This document shows positions 1 through 9,273 of a stretch of DNA of 64,000 bases, piece by piece. The DNA comes from BOG-908 sp964250925 (lineage in GTDB: Bacteria > Pseudomonadota > Alphaproteobacteria > Acetobacterales > Acetobacteraceae). The position numbers and the translations under genes are program-made. Numbering within the stretch: position 1 is the stretch's first letter; each line of letters begins with the position of its first letter. The stretch spans positions 1 through 64,000 of the forward strand of contig CAXUHU010000003.1 of assembly GCA_964250925.1 (NCBI GenBank), in the 5' to 3' direction. Below the pieces are notes generated by a model that was not told the DNA's origin, searched no databases, and saw only the letters and a program-made list of their open reading frames with translations.

Positions 1-65
1 CGTCAGCCGAGTTGAGAATCCCCTATTGAGTCGCGTCGATAGGAAAGTGCTCTAAAAAGTTTTTG

Positions 66-84
66 GTCCTTTCTTTAAAAGGAC
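66..84 (-). terminator. candidate terminator hairpin
   Basis: A perfect 7-bp inverted repeat (GTCCTTT / AAAGGAC) with a 5-nt loop lies 14 nt beyond the stop codon of the minus-strand sulfotransferase-like gene. Read on the minus strand it is followed by CAAAAACTTTTTAGA, a broken U-rich tail. It could end that transcript. The A/T-rich make-up stands out from the GC-rich surroundings and resembles the glmU-glmS intergenic hairpin near 27.76 kb. Confidence 0.45.
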
Positions 85-97
85 GGCTTTCTAGGTA

Positions 98-1222
98 TTA
101 TTCGCCCGAAACCACCTTGCCCGCAGCCGGTTTCCTCCCGGCCGCAGCAACCGCTTTTGCCGCCGTACGCGTGATCACACCCTCTCGCTTCTGGGCGCGT
201 GCGGCCACTTCCAGAAGCGACCGGCAGGCTGCCTCGAACAGCGCGCGGTCGCTCATCTCCGCGGGCTGTTCCGGAAAACCGGCACTCTCATCGGCGAACA
301 GGCTGGACCGGTCGGGAAAATAACGCGCCCGAACCTCCTCGTTGCCCTCGCTGAAGCGCTCCATGAACGACGCGGCCTCGTCGCGCGTGGGTAGCCAGCC
401 CTTGCCAGGCAGGGCCATCGTCACGGAATCGCTGATGCGCCGCCACAGCGGCCCGCCAAGACCGGCCTTCTCCGTCTGCTCCTGCAACTGACGCCCGACC
501 TCGCGCAGCACGTGCTGGCCGGACAGGTTCATCGACGGGTTGGAGCGCGCGCCCCGGTCGTCATCCGAAACGGTCAGGTCGAGCCCGCAGGCGACCAGAA
601 AATCCTTGACCGAGTCGAAGCCGCCCTTGGTCACCCGCTCGTAGATGCGCGGCTTCATCGCTTCCTGGCCGAAGACCGAGGCCCAGTTGGCCAGCAGCCA
701 GCGGTAATCGTAATCCTGCAGCCGGTCGGGGTTCTTGTGCCGGTGGTCCGGTTCGCCCACGGTTCCTACCCGAAGCTGCTCGGCATAGCGGCTGGCCAGG
801 AACGAATCCTGCCGCCGCAGATAGGCGATGACGGTAAACGTATCGAAATAGGGATCGAGGATCGCCTTCAGGGCCGCGATGTGCTCGCGTGAGCGAAGGT
901 AGAAGCTGAATCGTTCGTCCGACAGGATCACCCGTCCGACATGATCGGGAACAGCCCGCAACTCGGCATCGAACTCGGTGCGGAACTGCCTCAACCGCAC
1001 CTGCGGCTCGACACCCTTCCAGAACGTGTCGCCTGCCTTGGGCCCACGCTGACCGGCCGCCGCCGCGTAGGTGAGCAATTCGTGGGCCTGCGCCCCCGGA
1101 CTTCTCGGGTAGCACGCCCCCTGCGCCAGAATATCGTCGCGGCGCTTGGCAAAGACTTGCTGGATGGAGGTGGTTCCGGTCTTCATCGTCCCGATGTGAA
1201 GAATGACGTGCCGTTTGACCAT
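98..1222 (-). CDS. sulfotransferase-like protein (PAPS-type P-loop fold)
   Basis: A 374-residue protein that opens with a nucleotide-binding loop of the sulfotransferase type (HIGTMKTGTTSIQ, about residues 9-21). This loop would bind the 5'-phosphosulfate part of PAPS. A sulfotransferase would move sulfate to a carbohydrate or other hydroxyl acceptor; the acceptor is unknown. The start was set at an ATG with GTGAGG about 9 nt upstream, because the P-loop then sits at the very N-terminus as usual; the frame stays open 12 codons further. The gene is transcribed divergently from a second protein with the same N-terminal signature, with about 290 bp between them that must hold both promoters. The cluster downstream on the other strand suggests a role in surface glycan or lipid modification. 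This is an inference. Confidence 0.7.
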   Translation of the reverse strand: MVKRHVILHIGTMKTGTTSIQQVFAKRRDDILAQGACYPRSPGAQAHELLTYAAAAGQRGPKAGDTFWKGVEPQVRLRQFRTEFDAELRAVPDHVGRVILSDERFSFYLRSREHIAALKAILDPYFDTFTVIAYLRRQDSFLASRYAEQLRVGTVGEPDHRHKNPDRLQDYDYRWLLANWASVFGQEAMKPRIYERVTKGGFDSVKDFLVACGLDLTVSDDDRGARSNPSMNLSGQHVLREVGRQLQEQTEKAGLGGPLWRRISDSVTMALPGKGWLPTRDEAASFMERFSEGNEEVRARYFPDRSSLFADESAGFPEQPAEMSDRALFEAACRSLLEVAARAQKREGVITRTAAKAVAAAGRKPAAGKVVSGE

Positions 1223-1512
1223 CGCAGCTTGCCTCACGCTCTTGCAGGCCCGGGGCACGATGGCGCCGGCGTTCGGGCCCGCCCCCAGGGCGATCCACCC
1301 ATCCGCGCCCGGGCAGGGAGCCCCCGTCCGCCGAACCCATTGAACCTAATACGAGGAGATAGGGGCAGAACAGGGCGGTTGTCTAACTGTGGCCGCAACG
1401 GCAGCTGGGTTGACCGGAAGGCTTTACACGCCCCACGCTCCTGCCGTACGCCACCACAATTAAGGCGCCGCGGGTCATGGCCAGCATGGCCGGCCGGGAC
1501 GGCAAGGATGAG

Positions 1513-2577
1513 ATGATGGCACCACGCTACGTATTTCACGTCGGCCCGATGAAGACGGCCTCGACCTACCTGCAGCAATGCCTGGTGGAGGTGCAGGACG
1601 CCTTGAAGGCGCGTGGGGTGTACTACCCCAAGGAGTTCATCGATCCCGGCAACCAGCACAATCATTTCCCGATGTACCAGGCGATGGTGCAGAAGCGTTA
1701 CGAGTCGCTGCGCCCGATCTTCGCCAAGATCAACGCGGAGAACGAGGGCACGGTCCTGATCTCGTGCGAGCAGATGACGTTTTTGCGCCGCGACGAACTG
1801 GTCATCCTGCGCGACCTGGTCGGCACGCCGGAGATCCAGATCGTCTCCTTCGTCCGCCGATGGAGCGACCGCATATCGTCGCTTTGGAACCAGAGCCTGC
1901 TGATGGGCAGTTCGCAGACGCTGCCCGAATTCTACTTGGGCCTGTTGGACGGGCGCTCTCCGGAGTACTACCGACCAGCCCTTGGTCCGCGCGCCGGCGC
2001 CATCGACGTCGATTACAGCCTGCCCTGGCGCGACCAGGAGGCCGTGTTCGGGCGCGCGGGGGTAAAGCTGTTTCCCTACTCTACCGTGCAGGACAGCAAG
2101 GCGGACGTGTTCACGCGGTTCTGCACCGATGTGCTGGGCCTGACCGACATGCCGGCGCCCAACTTCCTGGGCGACAAGCGCTGGGCCTCCATGCCGCGCG
2201 ACGACGCGGAGATACTGCGCGCCCTGAACGGCATGTATTTCAAGGAGCACGGCGCCAAGACGGTCGAGATACGCAACATGATCATGTGGAAGCGCGTGGT
2301 GCCCGACCGCGACTTCTTCGCGGCATCGATCGAGGCAGAAACGGCCGAGCTGGCGATCAACGACAATGCCGTTCACTTCAAGCATCCCTACAGCCAGATG
2401 GCGGAGTTCGCCGATTGCGTGGTGGCCGGCCCCGGCGTGGCCGAGGGGGAGGTGTTCGCGCGCAAGACCCGCCAGAACAGCTACGCCCGCCAGGGTTGGA
2501 TGACCGACGCCGGCATGGCAGACGGCCTGCGCGCGCTCTACGAGACGATGAAGGCGGAGATTGCCAAGCCGGCGTGA
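1513..2577 (+). CDS. second sulfotransferase-like protein
   Basis: A 354-residue protein with an N-terminal loop HVGPMKTASTYLQ (about residues 7-19) that matches the sulfotransferase P-loop pattern of the divergent neighbour. The rest is diverged, so this is a distant paralogue and not a recent copy. The start was placed at the first of two adjacent ATGs behind AAGGATGAG; the second ATG has the better spacing (7 nt), so the true start may be one codon later. It is followed after 112 bp by a TPR protein on the same strand. Predicted role: transfer of sulfate from PAPS to an unknown, probably envelope-linked acceptor. No signal peptide is visible, so it should act in the cytoplasm. Confidence 0.65.
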   Translation: MMAPRYVFHVGPMKTASTYLQQCLVEVQDALKARGVYYPKEFIDPGNQHNHFPMYQAMVQKRYESLRPIFAKINAENEGTVLISCEQMTFLRRDELVILRDLVGTPEIQIVSFVRRWSDRISSLWNQSLLMGSSQTLPEFYLGLLDGRSPEYYRPALGPRAGAIDVDYSLPWRDQEAVFGRAGVKLFPYSTVQDSKADVFTRFCTDVLGLTDMPAPNFLGDKRWASMPRDDAEILRALNGMYFKEHGAKTVEIRNMIMWKRVVPDRDFFAASIEAETAELAINDNAVHFKHPYSQMAEFADCVVAGPGVAEGEVFARKTRQNSYARQGWMTDAGMADGLRALYETMKAEIAKPA

Positions 2578-2689
2578 ACGATGCGTTTCGATCCACCAGG
2601 CCCGCCATCCGCCGCCCGTGCTCCGTTGCTCGACCGTGAACGCCCGGCTGGCGTTTTGACCGTCGCTTCAATCGGCTAGGGGAGGACGC

Positions 2690-4885
2690 ATGGTTGCCAT
2701 CGACGAGGTCGTAACCCGCGCGCTCAGCCAGATCGGTGCCGCGCGCGCGGCCGAAGCGGGCGCGCTCTGGTCCCAGGCCCGGCAGGGCCGCAACGACCAC
2801 GCGGCCATGATGGAGCTGGCCGAGCGGCTCAGCGCCATCGGCCGGCGCCCGCTGGCCATAGACATCACCCGTCAGGTGGCAGCAGCCCGCCCTGCCCTGG
2901 CCTGGCCGCTCGGCATCATGGCTGGGCTGGAGGCAGCCGCCGGCCGGCACGATGCGGCGTTGGCGATCGGCCACACGCTGGTGGAGCGCTTCCCGGCTTT
3001 CGGGCGAGGCGCCCACGTGGTGCTCTCGGCGCTGACCAAGCTGCACCGCTTCGACGAGGCCGCCGCCGTTCTGGCGCGGACGCAGGCCAGCACCCCGGAT
3101 GCACCCTGGCTGCTTGCCGACGCCACGGCACTCGCCGAGGCGCGGCGCGACTGGCCGGCCATGCGCGCCGCCGCCCAGCGCTGGCGCGCCGCCGTGCCGG
3201 ACAAGCCGCAGCCGGCCGTAGCCCTGATCGTGGCATTGACCACCCTGAAGCTTTGGGACGAGGCGGAAGCGGCCGCGCGCGAAGCGCTGCTGGCGTTCAC
3301 TGCCAACGGGCAGGTGCGCCGCGCCTGGGCCGCGCTGACCGAGGCGCAAGGCGACGTCAACGCTGCCTTCGCCCGCTGGCGCGAATTGATAGAGGTCCAG
3401 CCGGATAACCGTGCCGGCTATGCCGGGCTGCTGGCGCTGGGCCGGCGCACCCGCCGGCTCGACCAGTTGGGCGACGGCCTGGCCCAGGCCATCGAGCGCT
3501 TTCCGAAAGACCGGGAGATCCTGATCCTGACGGCAACCATCGCCGGCTTCGAAGATTGGCAAACCGCCGACAAGCAGTGGCAGAAGCTGGCGACGCTATT
3601 CCCGGCCGAGCCGGAGTTTGCGCACAGCGCCGCCACCGTGATGATCGGCGTTCGACGCGAGCGCAAGAAGATGCTGACCGAGGTGCGCCGGCGGCTGGAA
3701 ACCGTCCACGCGCGCTTCCCCGATTACCAGCCGGCCTACGTCTCGCACATCGAAGCCCTGCGCCTCGGCGGCCGGCTGGACGAGGCGGCCGAGAAAGCCG
3801 CCCTGTGGGCCGAACGTTTCTCCCGCGACAGCAGCCTGGCGCTGGCGCGCATCGGCGTGGCGGAGGAGCGCGGCGACTACGACGACGCCATCGCCCAGGT
3901 GAAGGCGCTGCGCGCCTGGGAAAAGCCGTCCGCGGCGCTGGAAGCCACCTACGTGCGCGTGCTGTCGCGCGCCGGCTGCCACGACGAGGCCGAGGCCGCG
4001 TGCAGCACAGGCCTGGCCGCCTACCCCGAAGAACGCGAGCTGCTCGCCGAGCACGCGCGCCTGGCCTCCCGCCGTGCCGACTGGCCGCTGGCGCTGGCCC
4101 GCTGGGAGGAGGCGCAGCGCCGCCGCCCGCACGACCACCGGATCACCGAGGAACTGCGCCACCTGCGCCAGCAGGTGGAGGGTGAAGCGATCCACGCGTC
4201 GGCCGGCCCCCGCTCGCCCGAGGAGGTGAATAACGTCTTTTCCCGTTTCGAGAGTCTGGGCGGCACTACCACAGGCTGCGAGTTCGGCATGGTACAGGGC
4301 CAGTTCGGCAGCCGTCACGTCAGCCTGCTGCGCTGGACCTGGACGGAGATCGGCATCCTGACCGAGGCGCTGGAGCGCGAGTTCGAGGGCGTGGGCGAGG
4401 AGGAGCACACGAGGCTGACCACGGTCCGCGTCTCGGCCGACCGCGAGGAGTACGTGACGTCGGACAAGCGCTTCGGCATGGCGTCCAACACCTTCATCAA
4501 CGCCGCCGACGCGCCGGCCGACAAGATGTTCGTCCAGACCTGCCGCCGCCTGCGCTTCCTGCGCACCAAGTTGATCGAAGACCTGACCGCCGCCGAAAAA
4601 GTGTTCGTCTACAAGGTTGCTCATCCAGTCGGCGAGGAAGCCATGCTCAGCCTGTTCCGCGCCCTGCACCGCTACGGCGACGCCAAGCTGCTCTGCGTGC
4701 TGAAGGCCGACGAGACCCACAAGCCCGGCACGGTGCACTGGCTGCAACCGGGGCTGCTGCTGGGGTATGTTACGTATTTTATCGAATCGGCCGAGGGTGG
4801 GGCGCGGGGGATCGAGTTCGAGACGTGGAAGAAGGTGGTGCTGCAGGCCGACACGCTGTTCAGCGCTCGCCAGCAAGCGGCGTAG
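2690..4885 (+). CDS. TPR-repeat protein with C-terminal SLG..CEFG domain
   Basis: A 731-residue protein. Residues about 1-500 are helical repeats rich in Ala, Leu and Arg with TPR-like spacing (W..A...A.R......P). Residues about 515-731 form a separate domain that begins FSRFESLGGTTTGCEFG. I associate related SLG-x-NCEFG domains with polysaccharide and glycosyltransferase loci and with predicted papain-like folds (DUF1796-like). The Cys is residue 530; a His follows in VHWLQPG. Whether it is an enzyme is unknown. The start has a GGAGG four bases upstream. Likely role: a scaffold or processing protein working with the flanking sulfotransferase-like and FkbH-like genes. No signal peptide or membrane segment was seen. 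Confidence 0.6.
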   Translation: MVAIDEVVTRALSQIGAARAAEAGALWSQARQGRNDHAAMMELAERLSAIGRRPLAIDITRQVAAARPALAWPLGIMAGLEAAAGRHDAALAIGHTLVERFPAFGRGAHVVLSALTKLHRFDEAAAVLARTQASTPDAPWLLADATALAEARRDWPAMRAAAQRWRAAVPDKPQPAVALIVALTTLKLWDEAEAAAREALLAFTANGQVRRAWAALTEAQGDVNAAFARWRELIEVQPDNRAGYAGLLALGRRTRRLDQLGDGLAQAIERFPKDREILILTATIAGFEDWQTADKQWQKLATLFPAEPEFAHSAATVMIGVRRERKKMLTEVRRRLETVHARFPDYQPAYVSHIEALRLGGRLDEAAEKAALWAERFSRDSSLALARIGVAEERGDYDDAIAQVKALRAWEKPSAALEATYVRVLSRAGCHDEAEAACSTGLAAYPEERELLAEHARLASRRADWPLALARWEEAQRRRPHDHRITEELRHLRQQVEGEAIHASAGPRSPEEVNNVFSRFESLGGTTTGCEFGMVQGQFGSRHVSLLRWTWTEIGILTEALEREFEGVGEEEHTRLTTVRVSADREEYVTSDKRFGMASNTFINAADAPADKMFVQTCRRLRFLRTKLIEDLTAAEKVFVYKVAHPVGEEAMLSLFRALHRYGDAKLLCVLKADETHKPGTVHWLQPGLLLGYVTYFIESAEGGARGIEFETWKKVVLQADTLFSARQQAA

Positions 4886-4920
4886 GGAAGGGCCAAACGG
4901 ATTTGCCCCCTGGACTCCCA

Positions 4921-4937
4921 CCAAGGCAGGGCCTTGG
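4921..4937. repeat. intergenic hairpin CCAAGGC-AGG-GCCTTGG
   Basis: A perfect 7-bp inverted repeat with a 3-nt loop between the TPR gene and the FkbH-like gene. It sits 36 bp after the TPR stop codon. The surrounding phrase (TTTGCCCCCTGGACTCCC) resembles intergenic sequence I have seen in Acetobacteraceae genomes, so it may be a dispersed family element. No T-run follows, so it is a weak candidate for an intrinsic terminator. Confidence 0.4.
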
Positions 4938-4986
4938 AGGCCTCTAAGCCGGCGTTTAAGGACGTGTTCTTGCACGCCCGGACCGA

Positions 4987-6927
4987 GTGGGGCATGTGTC
5001 CGGCCTTGCTTTAAGGGATGATCCGGCCGCCGTGGAACAACTCCGATGGCTTCCCGAAACTGCCGATTGGCGCACGCGCTTGCGCGCGCTGGGCACCGCC
5101 GGTGATCCGTGGGCGGCCGCCGTGACTCTGGCCAATTCCAGGCTCGATTTCGTACGCACCAACGCGCTGGACGAGACGCTGCGCCGCCTCGTCACCGAGC
5201 CGCCGTCCAATACGGGCACCAAGCCGGTGCGCCTCGCCGTCCTCGGCTCCTCTACGCTGGCCCACCTCCACCCGGCCATCCGGGTGGCCGGCCTGCGCCG
5301 CAACATCCACATCGCGACCTACGAAAACGACTACGGCCAGTACATGCAGGAGCTGCTGGATAGCGGCTCCGCCCTGCACGCGTTTCGCCCCAGCGCCGTG
5401 CTGTTCGCCTTCGATGCGTCCCACCTGACCCAGGGGCTGCACGCGGCGCTGGCCGCCGAGGATGCTAATGCGATCCTTGGCGAGGTGACCGCCCGGATCG
5501 AGCAGTGCTGGAGCCTGGCGCGCACCGCCTTCGCCTGCCCGGTGATGCAGCAGACCGTGCTGGACGTCTTCCCGCCGCTGCTCGGCGGCAACGAGCACCG
5601 CCTGCCCGGATCGCGCAGCCGCTTCGTGGCCCGCCTGAACGAGGCGTTGCGCGCCATGGCCGACAAGCACGGCGTCGATCTGGTCGCCATCGACGACGCC
5701 GCGCGCCGCGACGGCCTGGCCGCCTGGCACGATCCGGCCCTGTGGCACCGCTCAAAGCAGGAGGTGACGCCGCAGCGCTCGCCCAGCTACGGCGAGCTGG
5801 TGGCCCGCCTGGTCGCCGCCCGCCAGGGCCGGTCCTACAAATGCCTGGTGCTGGACCTCGACAACACGCTGTGGGGCGGAGTGATCGGCGACGACGGGCT
5901 GGACGGCATCGTGCTGGGCCAGGGCAGCCCCATGGGCGAGGGGTTCACCGCCGTCCAGGAATACGCGAAAGACCTGGCCCGCCGCGGCGTGATCCTGGCC
6001 GTGAGCTCCAAGAACGACGAGGCCAACGCGCTCGAGCCGTTCGAGCGCCACCCCGAGATGGTGCTGCGCCGCGGCGACATCGCCAGCTTCCAGGCCAACT
6101 GGACCGACAAGGCGGCCAACATACGCGCCATCGCCGCCGACCTGAACATCGGCCTCGATTCGCTGGTGTTCCTCGACGACAACCCGTTCGAGCGCAACTT
6201 CGTGCGCGAACAATTGCCGATGGTGGCGGTGCCCGAGGTGCCCGACGACGACCCCGCCCTGGTGCCCGGCGTGCTGGCCGACGCCGGTTATTTCGAAAGC
6301 CTGGGCATTACCGCCGAGGACCGCGAACGCACCGCACAGTACCAGGAAAACCGCGCCCGCGCCGAGTTGCAGGCCAGCGCCGGCGACATGGACAGCTACC
6401 TGCGTGCGCTGGAAATGCGCATGGTGTGGAACCGCTTCGACAGCGTGGGCCAGAACCGCGTGGTGCAGCTGATCAACAAGACCAACCAGTTCAACCTGAC
6501 CACGCGCCGCCATACCGACTCCGACGTCGCCGCCATCATGGCCGACCCGGAAAAATTCGGCCTGCAGATACGCCTGCTGGACCGTTTCGGCGACAACGGC
6601 ATCATCGGCATCGTCATCGGCGCGCTGAGCGAACCCGGCACCGTCACGATCGACACCTGGCTGATGAGCTGCCGCGTGCTGGGCCGCGGCGTGGAGCGCA
6701 CCACGCTCAATCTGGTCGCCGAACAGGCGCGCGCGCTGCGTGCCACGCGGCTGGTCGGCGAGTACGTGCCCACCAAGAAGAACGGCATGGTGCGCGACCA
6801 CTACGTCAAACTCGGTTTCGAGCCGCTCTCGCATGCCGAAGACGGCGCCAGCACGGCGGTGCTCGACCTCGCCGCGTTCGAACCGTCACCCAGTTTCATC
6901 CACGTGAGCGAAGGCCCCGTTGCATGA
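4987..6927 (+). CDS. FkbH-like HAD-family protein (glyceryl/acyl-S-ACP forming type)
   Basis: A 646-residue protein with the HAD phosphatase signature LVLDLDNTLWGG (Asp290, Asp292) and a later VFLDDNPFERNFVREQ motif, both diagnostic of FkbH-like proteins. The last 200 residues form an acyltransferase-like domain. In polyketide systems FkbH converts 1,3-bisphosphoglycerate to a glyceryl thioester on an acyl carrier protein. Here the stop codon overlaps the start of a stand-alone ACP gene (ATGA), which supports that job. The N-terminal part (about residues 1-280) is a flavodoxin/SGNH-like region common to long FkbH forms. The start is uncertain: the GTG at 4987 lacks a clear Shine-Dalgarno sequence. 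It would act in the cytoplasm to load a C3 unit or related acyl group. Confidence 0.82.
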   Translation: MGHVSGLALRDDPAAVEQLRWLPETADWRTRLRALGTAGDPWAAAVTLANSRLDFVRTNALDETLRRLVTEPPSNTGTKPVRLAVLGSSTLAHLHPAIRVAGLRRNIHIATYENDYGQYMQELLDSGSALHAFRPSAVLFAFDASHLTQGLHAALAAEDANAILGEVTARIEQCWSLARTAFACPVMQQTVLDVFPPLLGGNEHRLPGSRSRFVARLNEALRAMADKHGVDLVAIDDAARRDGLAAWHDPALWHRSKQEVTPQRSPSYGELVARLVAARQGRSYKCLVLDLDNTLWGGVIGDDGLDGIVLGQGSPMGEGFTAVQEYAKDLARRGVILAVSSKNDEANALEPFERHPEMVLRRGDIASFQANWTDKAANIRAIAADLNIGLDSLVFLDDNPFERNFVREQLPMVAVPEVPDDDPALVPGVLADAGYFESLGITAEDRERTAQYQENRARAELQASAGDMDSYLRALEMRMVWNRFDSVGQNRVVQLINKTNQFNLTTRRHTDSDVAAIMADPEKFGLQIRLLDRFGDNGIIGIVIGALSEPGTVTIDTWLMSCRVLGRGVERTTLNLVAEQARALRATRLVGEYVPTKKNGMVRDHYVKLGFEPLSHAEDGASTAVLDLAAFEPSPSFIHVSEGPVA

Positions 6928-7166
6928 CCGACCAGGCGAAGATCTACGAGACGCTCACCGAAATCTTCAACGACGTGTTCATGGCCGATGACATGAAGCT
7001 GACTCCCACGCTCTCGGCCAAGGACGTGCCCGGCTGGGACAGCTTCAAGCAGATCGAGATCATGGTCTCGGTCGAGGAACGGTTCGGCATCAAGCTGAAC
7101 ACGCGCGAGATCGACAGCCTGAAGAACGTGGGCGACCTGGCCGAAGTGATCGCCAAGAAAACGTAG
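6924..7166 (+). CDS. acyl carrier protein
   Basis: An 80-residue acidic protein with the 4'-phosphopantetheine attachment motif GWDSFKQIEIM; the modified serine is Ser40. It overlaps the end of the FkbH-like gene by ATGA, so the two are translationally coupled. The next gene, an acyl-AMP ligase, begins 6 bp later. It is not the fatty-acid synthesis ACP, which has DSLD and lies with fab genes. It most likely carries the product of the FkbH-like enzyme or of the ligase to an unidentified acyltransferase. Confidence 0.88.
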   Translation: MTDQAKIYETLTEIFNDVFMADDMKLTPTLSAKDVPGWDSFKQIEIMVSVEERFGIKLNTREIDSLKNVGDLAEVIAKKT

Positions 7167-7172
7167 GATTCC

Positions 7173-8741
7173 ATGCAGCCGGACCAGATACCGCTGATCG
7201 CACGGCTGCGCGCCCACGCGTGCGCGCAGCCCGGCCGTACGGCGCTGGTTTTCGAAGGCCGCCGCACCTCGTTCGCGGACTTCGATCGTTACACCGACCA
7301 GGTGGCCCAAGCCTTCGCAGCGTCCGGCATCGCCCCCGGCGAACGCGTCGCCTATGTCGGGCGCAACAGCGATGTGTTTTTCGAGGCGCTGTACGGCGCC
7401 ATGAAGGCCGGCATCGTCATGGTGCCGGTCAACTGGCGCCTGGCCCCGCCGGAGGTCGCCGGCATCGTCGCCGACGCGCGCGCCCGCCTGGTCATCCTGG
7501 GCGCCGAGTATGCGTCGGATCCCGCCTACGCCGCGCTGCCGGGCGCCGAGATCGTCCTGGCGGGCGAGGGCGGACGCACCACCCTGCCGGAATTCGCGGC
7601 GTGGCGTGACGCGCAGCCCGCCACCCCGTCCGCATACACGCCCGGGCCGGCCGACATCGCCGTCCAGCTCTACACGTCCGGCACCACGGGCCAGCCGAAG
7701 GGCGTGATGCTCAGCCACGCCAACGTGACCGGCAACCTGCTGGCCAGCGCGCAGCACGACTTGGGCTGGAACCGATGGACCGCGCAGGACCGCGTGCTAC
7801 AGGCCATGCCCGTCTCGCACATCAGCGGCACCGGCATCGGCATCGGCGCCCTGTATTACGGGGCCACCTGTTTCATCCAGCGCCAATTTGGCGTCGAAGC
7901 CACGCTGGACGCCATCGCGCACGACCGCATCACCAGGATATTTCTGGTGCCCGCCGCCTTGCAGATGCTGGTGCGTCACCCGCGCGCCGCCGCCACGGAT
8001 TTCTCCTGCCTGAGCGAGATGCAATACGGTGCCAGCCCGATGCCGGCCCCGCTGCTGCGCGAGTGCATGGCGGTGCTTGCGACCCGCTTCGTGCAGTTCT
8101 ACGGCATGACCGAGACGTCCGGCACCATCGTGGCCCTGCCCGCCGCCGACCACGACCCGGACCGTCCGGAGCGGCTGCGCGCCGCCGGCCGCCCGCTGCC
8201 CTGGGTGTCGCTGCGCGTCGTAGGACCCGATGGCGCCGATGTGCCGGCGGGCACGGTGGGCGAGTTGGTCACCCGCTCCCCTGGCACCATGGCCGGCTAC
8301 TGGAACCGCCCGGAAGAGACCGCGCGAACCATCGGCGCGGATGGCTGGCTGCGCACCGGCGACGCCGGATACCTCGACGCGGACGGCATCGTGTTCATCC
8401 ACGACCGAGTGAAAGACATGGTGATTTCCGGCGGCGAGAACATCTACCCGGCCGAAGTGGAGTCCGCCCTGTGCGAACACCCTGCCGTGGCCGAGGCGGC
8501 TGTGATCGGCGTGCCGGACGCGCAATGGGGCGAGGCGGTGCACGCCATCGCTGTATTGCGGCCGGACATGGCGATCAGTGCCGAGGCACTCACCGCCTGG
8601 GCCCGCACCCGCATCGCCGGCTTCAAGGCGCCGCGCAGCATCACCTTTGCCGAAACCCTGCCCCGCAACGCGGCCGGAAAGCTGCTGAAACGCTCGTTGC
8701 GGGAGCCGTTCTGGCGGGGACAGGACCGCCAAGTGCACTGA
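7173..8741 (+). CDS. acyl-CoA synthetase / AMP-dependent ligase
   Basis: A 522-residue class I adenylate-forming enzyme. It carries the P-loop LYTSGTTGQPKGVML (from about residue 166), FYGMTETSG near residue 310, the GWLRTGDAG motif and a C-terminal catalytic lysine region (PRNAAGKLLKRSLR). It activates a carboxylic acid as acyl-AMP and passes it to CoA or to the phosphopantetheine arm of an ACP. The tight coupling (6 bp after the ACP stop, AGGA before the ATG) suggests the neighbouring ACP may be the acceptor. The substrate cannot be read from the sequence. It ends 54 bp before the convergent bcp gene. Confidence 0.88.
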   Translation: MQPDQIPLIARLRAHACAQPGRTALVFEGRRTSFADFDRYTDQVAQAFAASGIAPGERVAYVGRNSDVFFEALYGAMKAGIVMVPVNWRLAPPEVAGIVADARARLVILGAEYASDPAYAALPGAEIVLAGEGGRTTLPEFAAWRDAQPATPSAYTPGPADIAVQLYTSGTTGQPKGVMLSHANVTGNLLASAQHDLGWNRWTAQDRVLQAMPVSHISGTGIGIGALYYGATCFIQRQFGVEATLDAIAHDRITRIFLVPAALQMLVRHPRAAATDFSCLSEMQYGASPMPAPLLRECMAVLATRFVQFYGMTETSGTIVALPAADHDPDRPERLRAAGRPLPWVSLRVVGPDGADVPAGTVGELVTRSPGTMAGYWNRPEETARTIGADGWLRTGDAGYLDADGIVFIHDRVKDMVISGGENIYPAEVESALCEHPAVAEAAVIGVPDAQWGEAVHAIAVLRPDMAISAEALTAWARTRIAGFKAPRSITFAETLPRNAAGKLLKRSLREPFWRGQDRQVH

Positions 8742-8795
8742 CCCGAACTGGCTCCGTCACGGGCGTGCACGACTACTTTGGCCTCGACGTCCGCG

Positions 8796-9269
8796 CTAGC
8801 TTCCAGCGTCAGCCTTGGCCGCCGCCAGCACCTCCTCCGCGTGCCCGTCCACCTTCACCTTCGGCCACACGCGCGCGACCCGGCCGTCGGCACCCACCAG
8901 GAAGGTGGAGCGCTCGATCCCCATGTACTTCTTCCCGTACATGGATTTCTCCACCCACACACCGTATGCCTCGGTCAGAGCGCCAGCCTCGTCGGAGGCC
9001 AGCGGAAAATCCAGCCCGTATTTGTCGGCGAACTTGTCCAGCGCGCGCAGCGGGTCCCGCGAGACGCCGATCACGTCCAGGCCCAGCGCACCCAATTGCG
9101 GCAGAGCCTCCTGAAAGGCGCAGGCCTGCTTGGTGCAGCCGGACGTGTCGGCCTTGGGGTAGAAATACAGCACATAGGGCTTGCCCTGCAGCGGCGCGGA
9201 GGACGCTGTGCGGCCGCGGCTGGCAGGCAGGGTGAAGGCGGGGGCCGGGTCGCCCACTGCAATGCTCAT
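8796..9269 (-). CDS. bcp: thioredoxin-dependent peroxiredoxin, BCP family
   Basis: A 157-residue AhpC/TSA-family protein with the active-site stretch YFYPKADTSGCTKQAC, which gives a peroxidatic Cys and, five residues on, the second Cys typical of the PrxQ/BCP type. It reduces H2O2 and alkyl peroxides using thioredoxin. The start ATG lies 4 bp past the glnE stop codon and its Shine-Dalgarno (GGGGAG) lies within the end of glnE, so it is co-transcribed with glnE. Confidence 0.93.
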   Translation of the reverse strand: MSIAVGDPAPAFTLPASRGRTASSAPLQGKPYVLYFYPKADTSGCTKQACAFQEALPQLGALGLDVIGVSRDPLRALDKFADKYGLDFPLASDEAGALTEAYGVWVEKSMYGKKYMGIERSTFLVGADGRVARVWPKVKVDGHAEEVLAAAKADAGS

Positions 9270-9273
9270 CGTG

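Noticed and set aside
1578..2639. Long frame overlapping the second sulfotransferase-like gene
   Set aside because: Arg/Gly/Ala-rich shadow of the true gene with no motif.
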